Shown: in pieces, positions 41,561 through 52,139 of the stretch
How the letters are laid out: each line of letters opens with the position of its first letter
How positions within the stretch are numbered: the first letter of the stretch is position 1
Assembly (NCBI GenBank): GCA_963575745.1
Contig: CAUYUJ010012147.1
Span: 148,517-212,516 of the forward strand
Length of the DNA: 64,000 nt
DNA from: Prorocentrum cordatum
Lineage: Eukaryota; Sar; Dinophyceae; Prorocentrales; Prorocentraceae
Direction of reading: 5' to 3'
Position numbers and translations under genes: made by a program
The notes under the pieces: generated by a model
Told to the model about the DNA's origin: nothing
What the model saw: the letters and a program-made list of their open reading frames with translations, nothing else
Database searches by the model: none

Positions 41561-41788
41561 CAGTGTAGTAGCCACGGTCGTCCGCAGGCCACGAAGTGAA
41601 GTGTCCGAACGTCATAGGGCGGGAAGCTGGGTGTGGGTGGTGGCGAAGAGTCGTGTGGATATTTGGTAGAGCTTGCACTGCCCCCCCACAAAGTGGGGGT
41701 ATTGGCTGGCGTCGCATGAAAACCCTGGCACTGGTGAGAACACTGAGCGTTCGGGTAAAGTGATTGTTGTTGTTGTTGTTGTTGTTTG
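41561..41788. repeat. composite repeat, module B copy 3
   Basis: Ends in (GTT)n and runs into the GCGACCCACCC minisatellite instead of a fourth module A. Confidence 0.9.
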
Positions 41789-41794
41789 CTGTCG

Positions 41795-42545
41795 TCCCAC
41801 CCGCGACCCACCCGCGACCCATCCCGCGATCCACCCCGCGACCCACCCCGCGACCCACCCCGCGACCCACCCCGTGACCCACCCCGCGACCCACCCCGCG
41901 ACACAACCCGCGACCCACCCGCGACCCACCTCACCCGCGACCCCTCCGCGACCCAACCCGCGACCCACCCCGCGACCCACCCGCGACCCACCCCGCAACC
42001 CATCTGCGACCCATCCGCGACCCAACCGCGACCCACCCCGCGACCCACCCGCGACCCACCCCGCGACCCACCCTCAAGGGAAGAAAAACCACCCGGACCC
42101 GACAATTGACGTTTACTAAACGGCCCTGGGCGTTTACTACACAACTCTGCCCTGTTCGATTAATTTCTTGTGTGCGTTTACTGACCGGCTTCGCTTGTCG
42201 GGGTGATTATGATGGGGTGAATGTTCTGCCCTCTACACCCGCGACCCACCCGCGACCCACCCCGCGACCCACCCTCAAAGGAAGAAAAAAACACCCGGAC
42301 CCGACAACTGACGTTTACTAAACGGCCCTGGGCATGTACTACACAACCCTGCCCTGTTCGATTCATTCCTTGTGTGCGTTTGCTGACCGGCTTCGCTTGT
42401 CGGGGTGATTATGATGGGGTGAATTTTCTGCCCTCTACACCCGCGACCCACCCGCGACCCACCCGCGACCCAACAACGACCCACACGCGACCCACCCGCG
42501 ACCCACCCGGGACCCATTTGCGACCCACCCGCGACCTACCCACAT
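41795..42545. repeat. GCGACCCACCC minisatellite with higher-order unit
   Basis: An 11-base repeat occupies 41795-42075. It then alternates with a 130-base unique block (TGACGTTTACTAAACGGCCC to GGGGTGAATNTTCTGCCC) that occurs twice (about 42108-42236 and 42310-42440), giving a higher-order period of about 200 bases. Confidence 0.92.
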
Positions 42546-43569
42546 TGTTTTAACGAAAAGATCGGCACCTGTGGCGGGCTCGGTGCATAATCTGTGGAAC
42601 TTTCGCGCCTGCGGCGGGCTTCTCCAGAGTCTCGCACACTTCCGACGTCCCCACCGCCCCCTCACTCTTACCCGCATCTGCGGGGTGCTAGACATAGACA
42701 TAGTATATATATATATATATGTCTATGCATATATATATACATATGCTCTGTGTATGTATTTACACCTACACATAAAAGGTGCGCGTGGTAATAAATACCC
42801 TGTGGGTGACAGAGCTTGATAACATACACTGCTCTGGCGCAGCGCTCTTTCCGACCCAGAGTTTCCCTGGAGTCCTCTAGGGACTCCTGAACGTTTCTAG
42901 CGCGTTCTGGACACCAAGGGTTCCCCCAGAGAGCGAACACAACTCAAGAGGGAAGCTTAGTTATGGTAATAAGACCTACCCTCCAAGGCGTGTGAGCTGT
43001 AGCCCCCCCCTTCCAAGAAGTTTCCTGGTGGTCTCCAACCTGTGCGCTGGCCACCCCAAACAACTAATACTCCATCGGCGAGGGCCTCGCAAGCGGCGAA
43101 GACGGGACAAAGATAGCCTGAACACTGTCCCTATACACCTCCAATGCGGCCGCGCGATGGCCCATGGAAAGGAAGGGCAGGGGAGGAAAGGGGGACAGGA
43201 CTTTACAGGGTAACGAATATGGGGAACGGGAAGGGAGGAGAGGGAAAGAACGTGAAGGGAGCTCGTGCCAGGGGAAGGGGAAGGGGAGGGGATGAGGAGG
43301 GAATGGATGAGGTGCTGGGAATGCTGAAGTCGGAGGTTGATATCTTTTTGTCTGCTTTCTGCCTTTGGCAAAACTCCTGCCGTGCTAATCTTGCCGCTGC
43401 TCGCTGATCGTCCCCTGCCAAAGACACTGGCAAGCACGCCGCAGACTCAACGTCCATGCTGCGGCAGAAAAGGGGCGGCCCTGGCTGTCGCCCAAGGTAC
43501 CACGACGATGGAACAAACAAGCGTTCGCAAGATACCGAGTATGAAGAACTTAGCGCCAAAAATCTCAAC
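42546..43569. other. unassigned intergenic sequence
   Basis: Includes a short (TA)n-rich stretch (42701-42745) and purine-rich sequence (43160-43310). It lies downstream of the stop of the secreted-protein gene, so it may hold that gene's 3' end. No recognisable product. Confidence 0.4.
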
Positions 43570-44550
43570 CTAAATTTTCAGAGCCGCAGTTTGAAGAAGG
43601 GACACGTGGTGCATACATGCCTCCAGCGGCATCGAGGCCAGCTTGTGATCGTCCTCTCCCAACAACCCTCCGACAAGGAACCCAGAATGTCCCAGGTGCT
43701 TCACGTAAAAATTCAAGTACTGGTCGCCCTGCTGTGTGCACCCATGGGCAACTTTCACGAAGATCTTCTCAAACTTGACCCACTTCGGCATATCGTTCTG
43801 CACACCTCGCGCTTGGAAACGGAGACCGCCGGTCAATTTCGCTTCCACCCACTCCCCCGTGATGTTTATTTCCTGGAAATACAGGTCTGCGCAGTGACCA
43901 CCCAATAGACGTGCATCAGCGTCAACACGAAACAGCACGTTCTCAACGCGCTCCCCTCGCGGAATATTGACCAGCACGTGCTTACCAGGTCTCATCAAAT
44001 CGAACCGCTCACCAAAAATGTTTTGCAAATGAGGGTCGCCAGTGGCCGCAATCGCTCCTCCTGCCACTCCGGTAGCCATAAGATACTGCGTCGGGCTTGA
44101 CGTCGGAGAAGGCGTTGGAGGCGGTGTCGGGTGGAGCGTCGGGCTAGGCGTCGGAAAGAAGGTCGGGAAAAGCGTCGGGCTGTTGGGGGGCGGACTAGGC
44201 GTTGGGCTGTTCGATCCATGAGGCACAGAGTCGCACACCAGAACTAATTCGTTCCATGAGTTATCCTCCACCCGCGCGAACATGTTCCCAAAATCGCAGT
44301 GGTTCCACCAAGGATCCAATTGGCTAGATGCGCATTTGCTGTAGAACGCCTGTCGGTTACCGTTCAAAACAGGCAAAGCAGCCAACCACTCCGTTGCCGT
44401 GGCGTAGCGCAACCCGGGGCAGAACCACGAGTACGTGGAATGGTCATGGAGCTGGGAACACCCGCCAGAGCACGGAGAAGCCCACAAGAAGCAAAGGCCA
44501 TCCACGTAGAAGCAATCCGCCATCGTGCCGCGAGGCACAAATGGGAGTGT
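43570..44550 (-). CDS. secreted protein, C-terminal exon: Cys-rich domain, PT-rich hinge, VWD-like domain
   Basis: Reads from a possible acceptor (CATTTGAG, AG at 44552-44551) to a TAG at 43570. First comes a Cys/Trp-rich segment (DCFYVDGLCFLWASPCSGGC, then CPGLRY and CASSQLDPWWNHCDF), about 95 residues, typical of extracellular disulfide-rich domains but not one I can name. Next is a hinge of about 45 residues rich in Pro, Thr and Ser (PTPSPT pattern). Last is a domain starting TGDPHLQNIFGERFDL and continuing HVLVNIPRG, which resembles the start of von Willebrand factor type D domains (GDPHYxTFDGxxFDF). The usual VWD cysteines are few. Composition is balanced, unlike the repeats nearby. The upstream exon is probably 45690-46122; the exact junction is unresolved. 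Confidence 0.65.
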   Translation of the reverse strand, partial: TLPFVPRGTMADCFYVDGLCFLWASPCSGGCSQLHDHSTYSWFCPGLRYATATEWLAALPVLNGNRQAFYSKCASSQLDPWWNHCDFGNMFARVEDNSWNELVLVCDSVPHGSNSPTPSPPPNSPTLFPTFFPTPSPTLHPTPPPTPSPTSSPTQYLMATGVAGGAIAATGDPHLQNIFGERFDLMRPGKHVLVNIPRGERVENVLFRVDADARLLGGHCADLYFQEINITGEWVEAKLTGGLRFQARGVQNDMPKWVKFEKIFVKVAHGCTQQGDQYLNFYVKHLGHSGFLVGGLLGEDDHKLASMPLEACMHHVSLLQTAALKI

Positions 44551-45689
44551 CTCAAATGTGATGAGGACAACGCATGTCCTTTAAAAAATCAGGCGCCAAG
44601 ATTTCCGGAATTATCGGGCCCTTCTGGGCGCTCCCGGGGCTTGTCGGGTGACTGTCCTGGAGGCCTCGGGAGCGCGGTGGGGAGTCGATAGTTGACGGCG
44701 TGTCCTAAGATGGCCCTGTAGGGACCGCCCTGGGGTACTCCCAGGAGCCGTCCCAAGAAGCCAAAATGCGGCTCGGATTTACTTACGAGCCACCAAAATC
44801 GATCGCCCCAAGAGGGGGAACTCGAAGTGGCATTCGGGGCCTCCCGTCCAAAGAGGGCCCTGGCAGCGGGCCCCCAGAGGCCCCCAGGAGGCCCAGGCCC
44901 CCAAGAGGCCCCCAAGAGGCCTCCCGGACGCCCCAAAAGAGGCCACCAGAGGCATCCGAGAGGCCTCGTGTTAACGACCAAGGCTCAAGAGCGGAGTGGG
45001 CCGAATGCCACCAGATCCGCCGCCCCCTGTGTTTATCATAGGGATGCTTGGCATACCGAACATGTTACTTATCCAAAATGGTATCAAGATGGCCTCCAAG
45101 AAAGTTAATACGGCCATCAAAATAGCCCAAGACGGTCTCATTTGGTCTCAGAGACGGCACAAGAGTTTCTGATAGGTCTCCATGGTCGCCAACGACGCCT
45201 CCAGGACGGCCCAAGTGGGCTCACACATGCCCTCCAGGAGGATGCCAAAACTATTGCGTTGTCTCTGGTGTCTCAGTAGTTTTCGCATTCTCGCCATGTC
45301 GGGCTTTCGACATCCGAAGGTGGCCCCAGGGGCCTCCAAGATAGCAAGACGGCCCCACAGACTTCCAAGACGGCCCTAAAGCGCCAAAAGAGGGCCCAAC
45401 GACAGTCCGAGGGACCCAAGAGGCCCCCGAGAGGCCCCAAGAGGCTCTAGGACGCCTCCAAGATGCCCGCAGGAGGCCCACAAGAGGCCCCGTGTTACCC
45501 CCTTTTTCCTCTTCTTCCCTCACCTCCTCCAGTCTCGCCTAACGACAAAAATGTTCCCCAGAAGGGTTTCCAAAACGGCTTGGGGAAAACGTAGTCCAAC
45601 AGCTTGGCAACACTTCGGCCCAACGATTAGCCACATGGGAGTTTCCAAACCGCGGGGGGCGGCGGTGGCTCGCCGTCAGAGTGGTCGAT
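44551..45689 (-). other. probable intron of the secreted-protein gene
   Basis: Stop-rich in the coding phase. It contains a GAGGCCCCCAAGAGG-type minisatellite (about 44860-44965 and 45370-45490) also seen at 40325-40500. Frames reading GGLLGASWGP come from that repeat. Boundaries are approximate; GGAACAG|GCGTGG near 45700 is a candidate GC donor. Confidence 0.45.
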
Positions 45690-46122
45690 AATCCTCCACG
45701 CCTGTTCCCCGCAAGGCAGTGCGACCGACTCCCTGGGAGTCTGCCTTCCAACAGACATTCCAATGCGACATCGGCGAATGCCCCAGGATGGTAATGTCCG
45801 TTTCTGGCTTGGTGTACCAAAATGATCCTTGCTGGTCCATCGTGCGGTTGTTGAACAGGATTTCGGACCCGTACCCCGTATCGGTGCTTCCCAGCGGAAC
45901 CGCCTTGGATGGATCCACCAACACCGTGAGTTTGCCCAGTCCAGAACCGACTATACATTCATCGGCCACGCTGTACTCGGCGCCACCATCTATGCTTATC
46001 CCCCTCAACCAATCATGATCGCGGCTCTTTCTTTCCGTCACGCCATCGACGCTCAATTGCAGAGTTGTGGAGATGATCTGCAATAGAATCCCTAGAATTA
46101 GATAGCTGGAACAATGCATCAT
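45690..46122 (-). CDS. secreted protein, N-terminal exon with signal peptide
   Basis: Starting at the double ATG (46122 and 46119), the product has MMHC then a hydrophobic stretch SSYLILGILLQIISTTLQL typical of a signal peptide. About 110 residues with a balanced composition follow (GGAEYSVADECIVGSGLGKL, then GSFWYTKPETDITILGH and HWNVCW). Two cysteines and a Trp-rich end suggest an extracellular domain. The frame hits a stop at 45676, shortly after a possible GC donor. Same strand and close spacing link it to the 43570-44550 exon. A CT-rich tract lies about 30-45 bases upstream of the ATG but no clear spliced-leader AG separates it from the start. Confidence 0.55.
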
Positions 46123-47035
46123 TAGCGGGTGACGGTATGCCCGCCAGTAGAGAGAGAGACAACAGATGAAACGTTGAGTAGTTGAAGTGACGTGTAAATG
46201 AAGAATGAAGTGAAATAGCTGCGGAAACAAGACGTGAATAACGCATCCAATAACGTGGCCCGACTAAAACGGGACTGCCGCTTTTGTCCCCATGCCTTGT
46301 GGGAAGACTTCTGGGCGAGAGCGCCAGGAAGAACGCACATGTTTGCCAGTGTAGACCCCAAGCAGTGATTTCTTGCACTGTGGATGTGTAAGGTATGTGA
46401 AACCAGCGCTGCGGTCCGATCTGTGTGGTGCAATCTATGTTATGCAATCTGGACGGTCCAAGCTGTGTAGCGCCGGGTACTCAGTGCAAGCGATGCAGAG
46501 CACAACATGAGGTGTAACCTATGTGCTGCAAGGCAGACTGCTTGAACTATGATGAGCAAGCTCTGTATTGCTAACGATGTGGTACATGTCATGTGGTGTG
46601 GGCGATGCTGTGCAAGATATGTGGTGCAAGCTGTGTGGTACAGGCAATGCGATGCACTAACTTGGCACGTAGCCGCTTCCAAAAGGTAGGGGGCAGCGGT
46701 GGTTTGCCGCAAGTGTCTTCGATACTCTCCGAAGCGGCCTGAGACCTTAGCCGCATCATCCTCATCCTGTTCAGGCACCACCTTCTTCTCCTCGTGTTCC
46801 TCCTGATAGTGGTCGCCGTCGTCCTCCTCGTCCTTCTCGTCCTCATCCTCGTCGTCGTCGTCCGCCTCCTCCTGCTCCTCCCATTGCATTGTTTCTACGG
46901 TAGTTGGCGGAATGACGCACGCCCTTACGGTAGAAATCATTGAGCTCCCACGTCGCTACGGACAAGGCGCGGAAAACATCAGGACGCTAGAGGATATCAT
47001 CTGATGCCCGGAGCGGCAGGTTCAACAAAACTGTC
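46123..47035. other. unassigned sequence with degenerate GTGCAA repeats
   Basis: From 46430 to 46670, CTGTGTGGTGCAAG-like units recur every 20-40 bases. At 46745-46880 a minus-strand acidic stretch (Asp/Glu-rich) comes from CTC/GTC-rich DNA. It could be an acidic exon but has nothing else to support it. Confidence 0.45.
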
Positions 47036-48040
47036 GAGCCCCGTCTTTGACCCACCCTGGTCCTCCTCCTATTGCTGATCAGCTTCAGCCTAATGACTCG
47101 AATTGGCCTGAGACGCTCCCTCGATGAACTGCAGCCGACGGCATTGCAGGCTCAGCGTGCCACCTTCCCCTCCCTCTCCTCCTCTTCCTCAGCCCGCGCT
47201 CCTCGCTAAGTTCAGCTCGATCCTCGCCTCCTCCCCCTCCTCCTGCCCGATTCGCCCCAACGATTTCATGCCGCGGATGGAGCCCTGAGCCGCGGACGTG
47301 GACAGAAGAAGGCCGCGAACAAGACGCACGGCAGGAGCTCGCCACCCAACCTTCGCCTGGGACACCACGGGCCCGATCAGCGCTCGGAGGCCCCGAGGAC
47401 GGACACACGGCAGACAGAGGTTAGCCGTGGCGTTCTCACGGGGACGTGCAGGGAGGATCAGAGGTGAGGGAGGAGCACGGATGAAGTGGAGGGAGCGGAG
47501 GATGGTGGAGGATGCGGGGGGCAGGAGAAGCAGGAGAAGGGAGGTGGACGAGGGAGCCACGGGGAGGGGGGGTGCACAAACCGTAAGCTGCTGAGAGTCA
47601 ACGTGCAAGGGAAAGGAGGGACCGGCCCAGATTGTTGGAAATCGTGGGCAGGGGCTGAAAGATGCACACCTGGCCTGCCGCTGAAGCTGCTGCTGCCTGG
47701 GCGGCTCGAACGGCCTGGCCTGGCCTGACCGCCTCCGCCCACGAACGCCATACAAAAATGCCCCCCTCCCCCCTCTCTCCGTGCCCAGAGTCCCGGGGCT
47801 TCTAGGCGCCTGGTCCTGGGCCTAGCCATGATCGAGGGAGGAGGAGGATGAGGAGGAGGAGGAGAAGGAGGAAGAGAACACGCCGACCGAATAAGCTCGA
47901 GGAAACCACGAGTCAGGCGGAGGAGGAGAAAGAGGGGGGAGGAAGCGGAGGAGGGAGGAGGCATGAGGAGGAAGGAGCAAGGACGGAGGAGGGAGGAGCA
48001 GAAACGTTCAGATGCGCAGATGGTCCTTCCCCCCCCACTC
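47036..48040 (-). other. region downstream of the CstF-64 RRM exons
   Basis: Further exons of the RRM gene (hinge and C-terminal domain) should lie on this strand at or below 48040, but I could not recognise any. The sequence is GGA-rich (47470-47990) with mixed frames. Confidence 0.35.
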
Positions 48041-48129
48041 CTGAGCGCGTTGTCGGCGAGGTCGAGGCGGAGGCGGCGGCCGTTGTACTCTACGTCGTTC
48101 AGGGTGCGGATGGCGTTCATGGCGGTCTC
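48041..48129 (-). CDS. CSTF2: CstF-64-like RRM, exon 3
   Basis: Encodes ETAMNAIRTLNDVEYNGRRL and RLDLADNALR, the second helix and last strands of an RNA-recognition motif. Human CstF-64, as I recall it, has QETALSAMRNLNGREFSGRALRVDNAAS at the same place, a very close match. The exon starts after GGGCGGGAG (AG at 48131-48130). The 5' boundary is set by joining to exon 2 in frame. The 3' end at CTCAG|GAGTG is a guess from the loss of similarity. The full protein would bind the GU-rich downstream element in nuclear pre-mRNA cleavage and polyadenylation. Confidence 0.78.
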
Positions 48130-48863
48130 CTCCCGCCCCCGTCATTCCTTCCTGCATCCCTCCCTCCCTCCCTCCCGCATCCCCCTTTCTCCCTCCTCCA
48201 TGTTCCTTCTCCTTCTCATCTTCCATCCTTCTTCCACCTTCCTATTTCCAATATCCTCCGCATCCCCTCCCCCGCTCCAAGCACTGCGAGCGCACATTGT
48301 TTCCGCTCGGAACAGCGGCACTTCACTTGATGCGTCTCACTTCACGTCGACTCGGCCGTGACCATGCAAGCAAAGCCCACAGCCTCGTTCCGTGCGCCTG
48401 TTCCCCACGCCTCTCCCTCCCGTCCTTCTCCCTCCCGCTCCCCCTTTCTCCACGCACGGGGACGCGGGCGCGCTGGGGTTGAGGGAGGAAGAGGTCATGG
48501 GGAGGGAGAGGAGGCGGAGGAGAAGGAGGAGGAGGAGGAGGAGAAGGAGGAGAAGGCGAAGGAGGAGGGCGAAGGAGAGCAGAAGGGAGCGAGGGCGCAG
48601 GGAGAAGGAGGAGGAGGAAGGGGAGGAGGAAGGGGAGGAGGGGGAGGAGGAGGAGGAGGAGGAGGAGGAGGAGGAGGAGGAGGAGGAGGAGGAGGAGGAG
48701 GAGGAGGAGGAGGGGAGAGGGCGGATGAGCGGTGGAGGGGAGGTAGGGGGAGACGGGGAGGAGGCAGGAGGCAGGAGGAGGAGGAGGAGGACGACGACAA
48801 CGACGACGACGTGGCGGCGACGAAGCGGACGGACGACGATGCTGCGGACGACATCGCTTTCTC
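48130..48863 (-). other. intron 2 of the CstF-64-like gene (GA-AG)
   Basis: 734 bases between exons 2 and 3. The sequence AGGAGA occurs at both edges (48865-48860 and 48131-48126), so the junction can slide, but the only placement that ends in AG and keeps the protein match starts with GA. It is filled largely by a GGA-rich array (48480-48790, plus sense). Confidence 0.7.
48480..48790. repeat. GGA-rich microsatellite
   Basis: Mostly GGA repeats in intron 2 of the CstF-64-like gene. The long Glu, Arg, Gly or Pro/Ser frames through it are repeat artefacts. Confidence 0.95.
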
Positions 48864-48941
48864 CTGGTCTACGAAGTCGACGAAGCCGTACCCCTTGGGC
48901 TGCCTGGTGTCCTTGTCGTACACCAGCCGCAGCGAGTCCAC
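48864..48941 (-). CDS. CSTF2: CstF-64-like RRM, exon 2
   Basis: 78 bases, 26 codons in phase 0, encoding VDSLRLVYDKDTRQPKGYGF and VDFVDQ. This is the RRM middle with the RNP1 octamer-like KGYGFVDF, including the two aromatic RNA-stacking positions Tyr/Phe and Phe. CstF-64 has [24 protein letters not shown]. The acceptor is CCGCGAG (AG at 48943-48942). Despite its size the exon is defined on both sides by in-frame joins that reproduce the family's spacing exactly. Confidence 0.85.
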
Positions 48942-48990
48942 CTCGCGGATCGTTGCTCTGGCCCCCCCATCCCCAGGGCCCAGAGGGATC

Positions 48991-50945
48991 GATAGGCGAC
49001 CACACGCGAACCCCACAGTCGGGGCGTTGACCCAAGGAACCCAAAATAAGAACGAAGCCCCTTTTTCCTACATATGTTAAACTTCTATTTCCAATCGGAA
49101 ACCTCGGAAACACCTGAGGCAAACTGTGAAACAATTAAGGAACACGGAGACCCTCCCAAACGAAAAAGGGTTTCTTCTTCAGCGCGCCGGCTGTACCCCG
49201 GCAAGTCGGATTTCTGCAACGCTGGCTGGGGTTTCGAATCGGAAGGGTTCCTGCATCCAGGTGAACCCCAGTGGGGGTGCCCGATAACCCCAGCGTCGTC
49301 TGGACCCGCAACCCAGGGTCCGCAATGGGTCGCAGATCCTGGATACAGGAGCGAGGTTTTCGGACGTCCGTGGCCCTCTTTGCTGCCCCTGGGGTCCAGC
49401 AGGCCTGCGGGGAGACCTCTCTGGAGGCCTCTACCTGGCCAGGGGCCTCTCCGAGGGAGGGGGGGAGGATCGAAGGGGCCCAGGGACACACAAATGAATC
49501 GAAACAAGTCCCAAGATTCGCCATGTTTTCTTATACTTGCTTGATTTTCAGCTTCCCCCTCCCACTTCCCATAGTTTCCAAATGTGTTCCGGGGAATCGA
49601 CGATTATTTTTGTGTATGTGTTCTTCCCCTCCTGAAGGATCCAGGATCGTGAGCTGGAGTGTCTGAACGGCTTGGGCACTGTGTTGTGCCTCCCGAGTCG
49701 CCCAGTTCGCTACGACTGGACTCACCTCGAAAGTCTTACCAGGACTCGCTCCACGACAGGTCAAGCAGATGACCTCTGATGGAGAGGGAGGAGATGAGGA
49801 GAAGAGAAGAGACGGATGACGATGTACGTGGCAACCTGTTGGCTCAACAAAACCGGTCATCGTCTCATGTCGGCTCATACCAGTGTGTTGTCCCGTGGGG
49901 TGCTGCAGGCCGAAGCCGTTACGGGCATCAGATGGTGCGGACTGGATCATCGGAGAGGGTTCATGGGGACAGCTCCGCCGAGCGGAATGCCGCTGCTCAG
50001 CGAGCGGCAGCCTTGACAGGGACAGCGGTGTGCACGCTCACCACCAAATTGAAGGATACAGAAATCGCGCCACTGCGACCGGCTGATGGCAGAGCTTGTA
50101 CTAGCATCCAACAACATGTGAAACATGTACTATGCGAGCAGAGCTGTCGGCACGGGCCCTCGCGGCAAGGATCGACAAGATGTCGAAGCTCACCCGCGCC
50201 AGCGAGCGACAAACCAACTACGACGTGGCCGCGAAGGATGTTGCTACGGCCTCGCAGTCCAAGCTCAGCCGAGCAAAGCGTGTCGGACGAGATGGCACGA
50301 CCCTGCACACAGAGGGCCAGCAACGCCGCGACGCACACCACGCCGCTGCGCACCACGACCCTGGTAAACCAACGACGGGCATCGGCGTAGCGCGGCGAAC
50401 TCCGATGCCCAGACTGCGAAGAGCGACTACGGCAAGCTGCTGTCTTGACGACGCAGGCCAGGGCTCCTGACACCGCGTGGAACACTCAATCTGGAACGGC
50501 CTCTGCCCTAGCCAGAGCCTCCCGACACCATCTTCCGTCTGGATGCCGAGGTGTGGGCCAATGGGGGCCCGAGACGGCACCTGCCGAAGGCCTCCAGAGG
50601 CCCCCGAGGCTTCCGGAGGCGCCCCAGAGGCCTCGGGAGCGCCCCGAAGGCCCCCGACAGAGGCGTCCGAGGGTCTCGGGAGCACGAACCTGCCGAAGGC
50701 CTCCAGAGGCCCCCGAGGCTTCCGGAGGCGCCCCTTGAGGCCTCGGGAGCGCCCCGAGGGCCCCCGGCAGGGGCGTCTGGAGGCCTCGGTCGGGAGGCCG
50801 CCCCGGCCCGTGCGGGGGCCCGCTCCGTCGGCCCGCTCTGGGCGCCCGCCGCGGCGCCCACACGAGCGCGCCGGTCAGGGCCAGGCGGAGCGCCCGCGAC
50901 CGCCGGCACCAGCAGGGGGGACCGTCGAGTTTTTTTTTTTTTTTT
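48991..50945. other. unassigned intron sequence
   Basis: Includes GGCCTC-rich duplicated blocks: about 115 bases around CTGCCGAAGGCCTCCAGAGG at 50580-50690 and again at 50691-50800. It ends with a T run at 50931-50950. Frames of 100-200 codons here show no domain. Confidence 0.5.
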
Positions 50946-50950
50946 TTTTT

Positions 50951-51430
50951 CGTCCCCAGACTACTTGTCGACTATTTTTGCAGATTCCCCCTGCAGAGGG
51001 AGAGGCCCGTAGATTCCCCCTGCAGAGGGACTGCACCAGCGAGGGGGGCCGCAGATTTAAGTCGGGCCTGTCCCCCTAAAGGGGGATTTTGGGGCGAAAC
51101 TTAGAAATACCCCCCAAAAAAAAATACTCCGAAATGGTCAAAAATTGCAACAAAAAGAAAAATCCCCCGACTATTTTTTGACTATTTTTGAACTTCCCTC
51201 CTGTAGAGGGACAGGCCCGACTTCACCGTAGATGGACAAAAAAGTAGAACCCTTGACCCAGGTCGGGCGTGCCCCCCTACAGGCGGATTCTGGGCGAAGA
51301 ACAAACAATATTCATCAACACGCAAAAATGAACCCCAAACAAATCAAAACCTCGTCCCCAGACTACTTGCCGACTATTTTTGCATACTCCCCCTGCAGAG
51401 GGACAGGCCCGACTCAACCCTTGACACAGC
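50951..51430. repeat. three-copy dispersed motif with CTGCAGAGGG core
   Basis: CCCCAGACTACTTG, GACTATTTTTGCA and TCCCCCTGCAGAGGGACAGG occur together near 50953 and 51358, with a diverged version near 51168. A complementary TGCCCCCCTACAGGCGGATT or TGTCCCCCTAAAGGGGGATT piece follows the first two, so each unit can fold back on itself. Confidence 0.7.
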
Positions 51431-51803
51431 GCCCACCCCCCTCAACCCCCATTTCGAAGTTGGCCCTAGGCATTCGGCAGCACAGGCGCGCGAGGCCAAA
51501 AAAGGGGAGCCCGCAGGGCCTCCGGGCGGCCGAAGGGCCAACTTTGAGATCGAGGGGAGGGGGGGGGGGATGAAGGGGAGGGGGCGAGCGCGGGGGTCGG
51601 AGACGAAGGGGCTCCACTTTGTCGTCCCCCTACCGGAAGGGGGGGGGGGGGGGGCGGGACGCGGCTCGGGAGGAGCCGCCGCCTGCGGCAAAAGCTCGCG
51701 CGCAGCAGCAGGGAGTGCTGGGCTTCGGGGCCCGGGCGCCGTCTGGCTCGGAGCCCGCAGCAGCACGGAGTTCTGGGAGAAAGGGCCTTAGGAGCCACAG
51801 GCG
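51431..51803. other. unassigned intron sequence
   Basis: GC-rich, with a G run at about 51638-51655. No gene seen. Confidence 0.5.
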
Positions 51804-51929
51804 AACCCTACCCCTACCCCCCGCGATTTCTGAGGGGGAGGGTTGGGTTCACTTTGGCCAGGAGCTCCCGAGCGAAGTGAACCCCACCCTCCCCCTCGGA
51901 AATCGTGGGGGTAGGGGTAGGGGTAGGGT
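51804..51929. repeat. foldback (long inverted repeat)
   Basis: Left arm about 51804-51855 (AACCCTACCCCTACCCC ... GGGTTCACTTT) and right arm about 51874-51929 (AAGTGAACCCC ... GGGGTAGGGGTAGGG), roughly 50-55 bases each with about 90% complementarity. An 18-base loop contains GGAGCTCC. It could form a long hairpin, as MITE-like elements do. No coding content. Confidence 0.9.
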
Positions 51930-52139
51930 GCGCATGTGGTCCCCTAGGCCTGCAGAGGTAGGGAACTCTGGAGGTCGGAGGTTTGGGAGTGAGATCGCAG
52001 CGGGACGGACACCCCCAGCCGGGAGATCGTTTCGTTTCGTTCGTGTCGTGCGTGCGGGCGAGGCGAAGCTGCGTGGGCGCGCGAGAGGAATGAACCCGCC
52101 GTTGCTAGGGCGAAGTCAATACCGATGATTCTCCCCCGT
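51930..52139. other. unassigned intron sequence
   Basis: Short unique stretch with a GTTTCGTTTCGTTCGTGTCG microrepeat (52028-52050). Confidence 0.5.

Noticed and set aside
41795-42545. CRISPR-like array
   Set aside because: The 11-base units are contiguous with no spacers of constant length, and the genome is eukaryotic; this is a minisatellite.
46440-46940. Acidic minus-strand frame as a further exon of the RRM gene
   Set aside because: The acidic run comes from CTC/GTC-rich DNA and the remainder from GTGCAA repeats; nothing ties it to CstF-64.
49779-50470. Overlapping 100-200-codon plus-strand frames as a gene nested in the intron
   Set aside because: No recognisable domain, several phases open at once, and no start context or codon preference favouring one.
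51804-51929. Telomere repeat
   Set aside because: GGGGTAGGGGTAGGG is not the TTTAGGG repeat expected for dinoflagellates and occurs only as hairpin arms.
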